From DSWT01 sp035373625 (GTDB lineage Bacteria > Chloroflexota > Anaerolineae > B4-G1 > SLSP01), in the NCBI GenBank assembly GCA_035373625.1, contig DAOSNS010000003.1:124001-188000 (forward strand): a stretch of DNA of 64,000 nucleotides. The letters run 5' to 3'. Each line of letters begins with the position of its first letter. Within the stretch, counting starts at the first letter, position 1. The notes under the pieces were generated by a model. It did no database searches. It saw only the letters and a program-made list of their open reading frames with translations, and was not told the DNA's origin. Positions 8,333 through 14,944 of the stretch are shown piece by piece. Position numbers and translations under genes: made by a program.

Positions 8333-9481
8333 ATGATGTCAAGACGTTGGGCAGCTTCACTCCACCGTACCATCGCGGTGATGCGTCGTGAGATGATCGA
8401 GCGGCTGCGTGACCGGCGCACGCTGGCGCTGATCCTTGGGATACCGCTCATTCAGTTGCTGCTCTTTGGCTATGCCGTCAAGTTGACGGCTTACAATTTG
8501 CCCACCGTCGTCGCCGATATGAGCCTCGATACGCGCAGCCGGAGCTTTGTGAACGCGCTACGCACATCCGGCTACTTCGACATCCAGCGGTATGTCGCCA
8601 CCGAAGCCGACGTGCTGCGCGTTCTCGACAGTGGGACGGCGCGCGCCGGGGTGGTCATTCCGCCAAATTTCGCTGCGAACATCGAGCGCGGACAGACGCA
8701 AGTGTTGATCATCCTGGACGGCTCCGACTCGTTCTCGGTGCAATCGGGATATAGTGCGGCTGTGGCCGTGGCGCAATCGTTCGCGCTGAAACTGGTTGCG
8801 CAACAGATCAATCGCCTGGGGGGGCAGTTGCAGACACAGCCGATTGTGGCTTCGACGCGCGTGCTCTACAACCCCAACCGCGATGATCTCGTATTTGTGA
8901 TGCCGGGATTGATCGCGATGCTGCTTCAGGTGCTGGCAGTGAGCATGACCGCGCAGTCCATCGTGCGCGAATACGAACTGGGCACCATCGAGCAGATTAT
9001 GGTGACGCCGGTGCGGCCTTTGGAACTGATTGTCGGCAAGCTGACGCCCAATATCTTGTTCGTGGTCATTGACCAGGCGATGATTACGCTGTTAGGTGTT
9101 TTCTGGTTCGGCGTTCCGTTCCGGGGGAATCCCTGGTTACTGGCGGGGCTTTCTTTCCTGTTCGTGTGTTCCGGGTTGGGATTAGGGCTGCTGATTTCCA
9201 CCGTTGCGCACACGCAGAAGGAAGCCGAGCAACTTTCTGCTCTGTTGATGTTGTTCAGTCAATTGCTCACCGGCTTCATCTACCCGCGCAGTCCGATGCC
9301 GCCGGTCGTGCGTGCCGTCGGCAACCTGATTCCGCTGACCTATTATCTCAGGATTGCGCGGGGCATCATCACCAAAGGCGTAGGGCTGACGTTTTTGCGG
9401 AGCGATGTCCTCGCGCTGCTGATCTATGTCGTGGTGGCGATGGGATTGGCGGCGATCACGTTCAAGAAGCGGCTGGATTGA
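8333..9481 (+). CDS. ABC-2 type efflux permease (copy B')
   Basis: 382 aa; separated from A' by 69 bp, the only real spacer in the permease run. It pairs with copy B by VADMSLDTRSRSFVNALRTSGYFDI, NPNRDDLVFVMPGLIAMLLQ and the TFKKRLD end. The coupling motif is REYELGTIEQIMVTPVRPLELIVGKL. TGA (9479-9481) is immediately followed by an ATG (9482) that opens the minisatellite frame of the next gene. Confidence 0.92.
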   Translation: MMSRRWAASLHRTIAVMRREMIERLRDRRTLALILGIPLIQLLLFGYAVKLTAYNLPTVVADMSLDTRSRSFVNALRTSGYFDIQRYVATEADVLRVLDSGTARAGVVIPPNFAANIERGQTQVLIILDGSDSFSVQSGYSAAVAVAQSFALKLVAQQINRLGGQLQTQPIVASTRVLYNPNRDDLVFVMPGLIAMLLQVLAVSMTAQSIVREYELGTIEQIMVTPVRPLELIVGKLTPNILFVVIDQAMITLLGVFWFGVPFRGNPWLLAGLSFLFVCSGLGLGLLISTVAHTQKEAEQLSALLMLFSQLLTGFIYPRSPMPPVVRAVGNLIPLTYYLRIARGIITKGVGLTFLRSDVLALLIYVVVAMGLAAITFKKRLD

Positions 9482-9505
9482 ATGGGGAAGAAAGAACGAC
9501 TGCCT

Positions 9506-9640
9506 GACTATGAGACTAAGGACTACGAGACTAATGACTACGAGACTAAGGACTACGAGACTAAGGACTACAAGACTAAGGACTACGAGACTAAGGACTA
9601 CGAGACTAATGACTACGAGACTAAGGACTACGAGACTAAG
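9506..9640 (+). repeat. 15-bp minisatellite, nine units of GACTACGAGACTAAG
   Basis: Nine tandem units with single-base variants (units 2 and 7 end AAT, unit 5 has ACAAG, unit 1 has ATGAG). Because the unit is a multiple of three, it is open in the frame starting at ATG 9482 and would encode DYETK/DYETN pentapeptides fused to the ATPase. Every AAG-ended unit creates TAAGGA at its junction, a Shine-Dalgarno-like word, and the last one lies just before ATG 9647. The element sits exactly between the permease genes and the first ATPase gene. Confidence 0.9.
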
Positions 9641-9646
9641 GACTTC

Positions 9647-10594
9647 ATGGAAGAACTCATCGCAATTCAGACACAAGACCTGGTAAAAAAGTTCAAGACG
9701 CGCCAGGGAGAAGTGACGGCCGTGGATGGAGTGACATTACAGGTGCGTCAGGGAGAAACCTTTGGGTTGATCGGGCCGGACGGCGCCGGCAAAACGACAA
9801 CGACGCGCGTCATCCTCGGCTTGCTGCGGCGCACGGCAGGCGAGAGCCGCATCCTGGGTTACGATTCGATGCGCGACACTTACGCGATCCGTGAGCGCGT
9901 AGGGTACATTGCACAGCAATTCTCATTGCCGCCGGATATGACGGTTATCGAGAACATGCGTTTCTTCGCCGATGTGCAAGGGGTGAGTCCGGAGGAACAG
10001 AAACATCGTATCCCTGAACTGTTGGAGTTTGCCGGATTGTCTAAGTTTACCAAACGATTGGCAGGGCGACTGTCGGGGGGGATGAAAAAGAAGCTGGCGC
10101 TGGCGTGTAGTCTGGTCCACGAGCCACGTGTGGTCATGCTCGATGAACCGACGCTTGGTGTGGATCCGGTCAGCCGTCGCGAGTTCTGGAACCTGTTGGG
10201 CAATCTGCGCGTCGAAAAGGGACTGACCATCTTCGTCTGCACGCCCTATATGGACGAGGCCGAGCGCTGTAACTGGGTGGGCCTGATGTACCGGGGGAAA
10301 CTTGTGGCATACGATTCGCCGAAAAAGATCAAAATGATGGTACCGGGGCAATTGCTGGAATTCACCCCCTCGCACTTCGTGCCGGCGCAGACATTGGTAT
10401 CCGAACTGGAAGGTGTACTGGAAGTGCAGACTTACGGGCTGATGCTGCATGTCTTTGTGGACGACGCCGTGCGCCGCCAACGTGAGATCGAGGCGGCGAT
10501 GGCCGCTCAGGGGATCACCTGCGCCGGCATGCGCCAGATCGAGCCACGGATGGAGGAAGCGTTTATCTCGTTGATCAAGAGGCAAGCGAAGTGA
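9647..10594 (+). CDS. ABC exporter ATPase (DrrA/YbhF-like), first copy
   Basis: 315 aa from ATG 9647 (MEELIAIQTQDLVKKF), the normal length for DrrA-type ATPases, with AAGGA four bases upstream. An in-frame ATG at 9482 would add 55 residues of DYETK repeats. Walker A is GPDGAGKTTTTR (Asp where Asn is usual), signature LSGGMKKKLALACSLVHEP, Walker B VVMLDEPTLGVDP, and the switch His position reads CTPYMDE, so the usual His is replaced by Pro/Tyr. In E. coli YbhF two such domains are fused; here they are separate genes. The altered switch region suggests one weak and one active site in a heterodimer (inference). Confidence 0.92.
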   Translation: MEELIAIQTQDLVKKFKTRQGEVTAVDGVTLQVRQGETFGLIGPDGAGKTTTTRVILGLLRRTAGESRILGYDSMRDTYAIRERVGYIAQQFSLPPDMTVIENMRFFADVQGVSPEEQKHRIPELLEFAGLSKFTKRLAGRLSGGMKKKLALACSLVHEPRVVMLDEPTLGVDPVSRREFWNLLGNLRVEKGLTIFVCTPYMDEAERCNWVGLMYRGKLVAYDSPKKIKMMVPGQLLEFTPSHFVPAQTLVSELEGVLEVQTYGLMLHVFVDDAVRRQREIEAAMAAQGITCAGMRQIEPRMEEAFISLIKRQAK

Positions 10595-10646
10595 GGCGTT
10601 AAACGTGAGGCGTGATTGTCTTCTCACGTATCATGAGGCAACAATT

Positions 10647-11579
10647 ATGGAATACACAATCGAAGTTGAGAACCTGACGAAGAAATTCGGGAATTTTACT
10701 GCCGTGGATGGCGTGAGCTTCCGTGTCGGTGCGGGGGAAGTCTATGGCTGGCTTGGGCCGAACGGGGCCGGGAAGACCACCACGATCCGCATGCTGCTGG
10801 GATTGCTCACACCAACCGCCGGGGAAGCGCGCGTGCTCGGTTACAATCCGGCGACACAGGCCAAGCAGATGCAGGCACACGTCGGTTATATGTCGCAGCT
10901 TTTCACACTCTACAACGACCTCACGGCCCGTGAAAACATCCGCTTCTACGGACTGGCATACGGACTCTCACGCAAGATGTTGCGTCAGCGGCAGACCGAA
11001 ATCCTGGAAATGGCCGGGTTGACCGGTAGGGAGCACACCCTCACAGTCAACCTTTCAGGGGGCTGGAAACAACGGCTGGCCCTGGGGTGCGCTATCGTCC
11101 ACGAGCCTCGCGTAGTCTTTCTCGACGAACCGACAGCAGGCGTTGATCCCATCAGCCGCCGCGAATTCTGGGAGCTTATCTACGCGATGGCAAAGAAGGG
11201 CGTGACGGTGCTGGTGACCACCCATTACATGGACGAGGCCGAGTTGTGCCAGCGCGTCGGCTTCATCAGCCAGGGGAAGCTCATCGCGTTGGATACCCCC
11301 GATCAGCTAAAGCGTTCACAGATGCGCGGTCACGTCCTCGAAATCAACACCGACAACGCCGATCGTGCCATGCGCGTGTTAAAGGCTGCCCAGGAGACGC
11401 ACAAATTTCCCTTTGAAGAAGTCGCGCTCTACGGAGCGCAAATTCATGTCGTCGTTCCTGATGCGGAAACGTTTAAGCCGCCGATTTGGACACTGCTCAG
11501 TGATGAGGGACTTAACGTCCATTCGATTGAGTGGATTGCACCTACACTGGAAGATGTCTTCATTTCAGCGGTCAGGTAA
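10647..11579 (+). CDS. ABC exporter ATPase (DrrA/YbhF-like), second copy
   Basis: 310 aa from ATG 10647 (MEYTIEVENLTKKFGNF), GAGG upstream. All catalytic motifs are canonical: Walker A GPNGAGKTTTIR, signature LSGGWKQRLALGCAIVHEP, Walker B VVFLDEPTAGVDP and switch region TTHYMDEAE with His present. It differs from the first ATPase in the switch residue, so this copy is the likely hydrolytic partner. The C-terminal ~90 residues are the DrrA/YbhF accessory domain. Confidence 0.93.
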   Translation: MEYTIEVENLTKKFGNFTAVDGVSFRVGAGEVYGWLGPNGAGKTTTIRMLLGLLTPTAGEARVLGYNPATQAKQMQAHVGYMSQLFTLYNDLTARENIRFYGLAYGLSRKMLRQRQTEILEMAGLTGREHTLTVNLSGGWKQRLALGCAIVHEPRVVFLDEPTAGVDPISRREFWELIYAMAKKGVTVLVTTHYMDEAELCQRVGFISQGKLIALDTPDQLKRSQMRGHVLEINTDNADRAMRVLKAAQETHKFPFEEVALYGAQIHVVVPDAETFKPPIWTLLSDEGLNVHSIEWIAPTLEDVFISAVR

Positions 11580-11681
11580 CGCCAAATCTATAGAGGTTGA
11601 TCGAAAACCGACTACAGCGAGCCGTGCAAACGCTGCAACATTCTAATGTTTTAATGTTCAGACAAATAGGGAGGATAGATA

Positions 11682-13178
11682 ATGTTTCAAGAAAAGAGAA
11701 GCACAAACAAGGGATTACGCATTTTCCTGCTGATCCTTTTTTCATTGGGGCTGGTAGTGTTGATGTCCAGGCAAACATTAGCTTCGCTGCATCCGCAGAC
11801 ACAGGCGTCTCAAACGACGTTGCGTGCGTCCGGCGTCATCCAGGCAGAACAGGTCAACGTCGCCAGTGAATTCGGCGGATTGATTGCCGCGATTCCGGTG
11901 TCCAAATCCGACAACGTCACCGCCGGACAGGTCATCGTCCAGTTAGATACGACAATGCTGGATGCCCAAATCGAGGTGGCGCGAGCGATGGTGGATATGG
12001 CCGAAGCCGGTCTGGCCCAGGCCAAAGCCGGTGCGCGCCCCGGCGCCATCGCAACGGCCAAAGCGCAACTGGCGCAGGCGCAGGTCGGACAACTTGTCGC
12101 CCAGCAGGCCGTCAGCGATACATTGCTGCTGGTCGCCAACCCGCAGGAAATTGACTTGCAAATCGCCGTCACCCGCGCGCAACTCGAATCCGCCGAACAT
12201 GAGCTGGCCCAGGCCACGGCCCTCAAAGATGCCATTGAAGTCGCCAAAGCTCAGCTCGACAAAGCCTATACCGAGTTCAACGGTGGCGGACGCCATCGCT
12301 TCCAGGCAGCGCAAGGCTCGGTGGATGATATTCTCGACGATTTGAGGGACATTTTCCCGGATCTGCCGGACCTGCCGGACAACTTGCCGGAAATCCCATC
12401 GGGCACTTACACCTATGGTGATTGGGAACTGGTCATCGGAAATGGTGGCTATACGCTTTACAAGTGGGTGAATATCAGCTTCCCGATGAGCGCGTTGCAA
12501 TTGCCCAACCTGTGGTGGCAATCGTGGATCGGCGTGAACGCAGCGGCAGCCAAAAAAGAGGGCCTGGAAGCCAAACTCGCCAACCTCTACGCCCAACGCG
12601 CAAACCCGCAGACTATGCAAGCCTACGCCGACGAAGCAATCAGCGCCGAAGCGCAGGTCGAAGCACAGGTCGCCCTTGCGCAAGTGCAGGTCGAGGCGTT
12701 GGAAGCCGGCGCTACGCCGGAACAAATCGCTGCCATCGAAGCGCGCGTCAATCAGGCGCGCAGTGGATTGGAATCCCTGCTCCAACAGCGCGAGATGCTG
12801 GCCCTCAAAGCGCCCATTGATGGTATGGTGGTAGACGTGGTCATGCGCCCCGCTGAAGTCGCAGCAGCCGGCGCCACCATCCTCACCATCGCAGATTTGA
12901 ACAAATTGACGCTGACGGTCTACATCCCGCAAACCCAAATCGGCAAGCTTCATGTGGGCGACCCGGTGCAAATCAGCGTCAACAGCTTCCCTAACCGCGT
13001 TTTTGAGGGGCATATCAGCCGCATTGCCGATCAAGCCGAGTTCACGCCGCGCAACGTCGCCACCCAGGAAGAACGGGTGAACCTGGTGTTTGCGGTTGAA
13101 ATCAGCGTCCCTAACCGCGATGGCGTACTCAAAATGGGCATGCCCGCGGATGTGGTAATAGAGGTATCGGAGCGCTAA
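11682..13178 (+). CDS. HlyD/YbhG-family membrane-fusion adaptor
   Basis: 498 aa. One N-terminal membrane anchor (~10-28, IFLLILFSLGLVVLMS), then the first half of a lipoyl-like domain (ASGVIQAEQVNVASEFGGLIAAI-VSKSDNVTAGQVIVQLD), a long Ala/Gln-rich coiled coil, the second half (LKAPIDGMVVDVVMRPAEVAAAGATILTIADL) and beta-barrel. An insert of ~90 residues at ~205-300 (Asp/Pro-rich, then LWWQSWIGVNAA) interrupts the coiled coil and is not typical of YbhG. AGGGAGGATAGATA precedes ATG. It presumably links the ABC-2 exporter to the cell surface. Confidence 0.9.
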   Translation: MFQEKRSTNKGLRIFLLILFSLGLVVLMSRQTLASLHPQTQASQTTLRASGVIQAEQVNVASEFGGLIAAIPVSKSDNVTAGQVIVQLDTTMLDAQIEVARAMVDMAEAGLAQAKAGARPGAIATAKAQLAQAQVGQLVAQQAVSDTLLLVANPQEIDLQIAVTRAQLESAEHELAQATALKDAIEVAKAQLDKAYTEFNGGGRHRFQAAQGSVDDILDDLRDIFPDLPDLPDNLPEIPSGTYTYGDWELVIGNGGYTLYKWVNISFPMSALQLPNLWWQSWIGVNAAAAKKEGLEAKLANLYAQRANPQTMQAYADEAISAEAQVEAQVALAQVQVEALEAGATPEQIAAIEARVNQARSGLESLLQQREMLALKAPIDGMVVDVVMRPAEVAAAGATILTIADLNKLTLTVYIPQTQIGKLHVGDPVQISVNSFPNRVFEGHISRIADQAEFTPRNVATQEERVNLVFAVEISVPNRDGVLKMGMPADVVIEVSER

Positions 13179-13203
13179 AACGCTCAAACGGAAAGAAGAG
13201 GGT

Positions 13204-14430
13204 ATGGATATGAAAAAGAGCTATAGTTGTGTTTTAGCGATCCTGATTATGTTGCTGGTTTCAGGTTGCACGAAGGTAGCGACGGCAAACAGCGATGCGC
13301 CGTTAATTGCCTCGGGGACCATCCGCGCTGCGGAAATCCGTGTAGCGAGTGAGTTCGGTGGGCGGATCCAGAGCATCAACGTACAAGTAGGTCAGCAGGT
13401 GTCCGTTAGTGACGTGCTGGTGACACTCGATGCAACGCCGTGGCTGTTACAACTTTCCCCTGCCGAGGCTGCTATTGAAGCCGCCAAAGCCGACCTGGCC
13501 GTGCTCGAAGCCGGCCCCCACCCTGCGGAGATTGCTGCCGCACGCGCCAACCTCGCCCTGGCCGAAGCGCAGCGCGACGGCGCGTACCAGGCATGGCAAA
13601 ATGCGCTGGCGGTGGTCAAGAATCCCCAGGAGCTGGATGAACAGATCGTCGCCGCGCGCACGCAAGTTGCTTTAGCTGCACAGGGCGTCGAACTGGCCAA
13701 AGCGCAGCTCGCCAATCAACAGATGGCGCGCGACATCACCCCTGAGGGAAGCGTTCAACGTCAAGCGGCGGATTATCAATTGCTGGCCGCACAAGAGGCG
13801 TTGGCCGGCGCGCAGGCCGATGAGAAGACAGCGCAGACGTTGCTCAATCAACTGTTGCGGATTCGCAATCAACCCCTGGGCTACATCGCCCAGGCCAACG
13901 CAGCCGAAGGCAAATACCGTATTGCCGAAGAAGCCGTCCGCGTCGCACAGGCCAAACTCGATGACTTGCTGGCCGGCCCGACGCCGGAGGAGCTTGCAGT
14001 GGCGCGCGCCAAAGTGCGCCAGGCCGAAGCCGAGGCCAATGTCCTGCGCAAGAAAATCGAACGCAGCACGTTGAGCAGCCCCATCAACGGCGTGGTGGTC
14101 GCGCGTGTTGCCAACATCGGCGAATTGGTCGCACCCGCGGCCACCATCCTCACGGTGGCGGATCTCAATGAAGTGACCCTGGAGGTCTATGTCCCCGAAG
14201 GTCATATCGGCCATGTGACCATCGGCCAAAAGGTGCAGGTGAAGGTGGACAGTTTCCCGGGACGGATTTTCGAGGGGCAGGTCATCAAAATCGGTGACGA
14301 GCCGGAATTCACGCCGCGCAATGTCGCCACCGCCGAAGAACGCCTCAACACCTTCTATGCCGTTGAAATCCGCCTCGACAACGCGGAGGGGCTGCTCAAA
14401 CCGGGCATGCCTGCGGATGCACAGTTCTGA
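13204..14430 (+). CDS. HlyD-family adaptor lipoprotein, probably 3'-truncated
   Basis: 408 aa. N-terminal lipoprotein signal with lipobox LLVSGC at ~16-21, then a lipoyl half (IASGTIRAAEIRVASEFGGRI), an Ala-rich coiled coil, and the second half (LSSPINGVVVARVANIGELVAPAATILTVADL). It closely follows the other adaptor's order but is lipid-anchored, not membrane-spanning. It ends GLLKPGMPADAQF where the first adaptor reads GVLKMGMPADVVIEVSER; the stop falls about 20 bp before hairpin repeat array A. The repeat may have replaced the last codons. The loss is small and function may survive. Confidence 0.9.
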   Translation: MDMKKSYSCVLAILIMLLVSGCTKVATANSDAPLIASGTIRAAEIRVASEFGGRIQSINVQVGQQVSVSDVLVTLDATPWLLQLSPAEAAIEAAKADLAVLEAGPHPAEIAAARANLALAEAQRDGAYQAWQNALAVVKNPQELDEQIVAARTQVALAAQGVELAKAQLANQQMARDITPEGSVQRQAADYQLLAAQEALAGAQADEKTAQTLLNQLLRIRNQPLGYIAQANAAEGKYRIAEEAVRVAQAKLDDLLAGPTPEELAVARAKVRQAEAEANVLRKKIERSTLSSPINGVVVARVANIGELVAPAATILTVADLNEVTLEVYVPEGHIGHVTIGQKVQVKVDSFPGRIFEGQVIKIGDEPEFTPRNVATAEERLNTFYAVEIRLDNAEGLLKPGMPADAQF

Positions 14431-14449
14431 ACGACGAAGGCGCGTAAGC

Positions 14450-14940
14450 GCGGATCGCCAATGCTTCGAGCGGATCGCCAGATCCGCGCTTAAGCGCATG
14501 CAGCGGGGAACTGACGTTCCCCTCGAAGCAAATGAAAACTGCCGGATCGCCAATGCCTCCCAATGCTTCGAGCGGATCGCCAGATCCGCGCTTAAGCGCA
14601 TGCAACGGGGAACTGACGTTCCCCTCGAAGCAAATGTAGACCGGCGGATCGCCAATGCTTCGAGCGGATCGCCAGATCCGCGCTTAAGCGCATGCGGCGG
14701 GGAACTGACGTTCCCCTCGAAGCAAATGTAGACCGGCGGATCGCCAATGCTTNNNNNNNNNNNNNNNNNNNNNNNNNNNNNNNNNNNNNNNNNNNNNNNN
14801 NNNNNNNNNNNNNNNNNNNNNNNNNNNNNNNNNNNNNNNNNNNNNNNNNNNNAGCGGATCGCCAGATCCGCGCTTAAGCGCATGCGGCGGGGAACTGACG
14901 TTCCCCTAAAAGCACCGGCGTTCCCCGCGAAGCAAACGTA
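14450..14940 (+). repeat. Hairpin repeat array A (four visible units, gap inside)
   Basis: Tandem units of 92-102 bp. Each has a hairpin GCGGATC-GCCA-GATCCGC (first at 14470-14487), the palindrome GCTTAAGC, a second hairpin GGGGAAC-TGAC-GTTCCCC (first at 14505-14522), then TCGAAGCAAATG and a spacer. First hairpins begin at 14470, 14572, 14664 and 14854. A run of 100 N interrupts the array between units 3 and 4, so the true copy number is unknown. The array fills the whole space between convergent genes (hlyD-like and bglX). Weakly coding-looking frames across it are side effects of the repeat. Confidence 0.9.
14753..14852. other. Assembly gap (100 N) within repeat array A
   Basis: Exactly 100 N. 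The flanking bases (AATGCTT before, AGCGGATCGCC after) are consecutive parts of the repeat unit, so the gap probably hides an unknown number of further units and no gene. Confidence 0.95.
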
Positions 14941-14944
14941 GACA

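Noticed and set aside
9426..9686. Frames reading RLTTRLRTT and LSLVVLSLVV across the minisatellite
   Set aside because: The 15-bp unit is open in several frames, so these are artefacts of the repeat; no start site or domain supports them.
13672..14883. Apparent 403-aa minus-strand protein crossing the N gap
   Set aside because: It is antisense to the HlyD gene, includes undefined bases, and its repeated GSPDPR text is the hairpin repeat translated.
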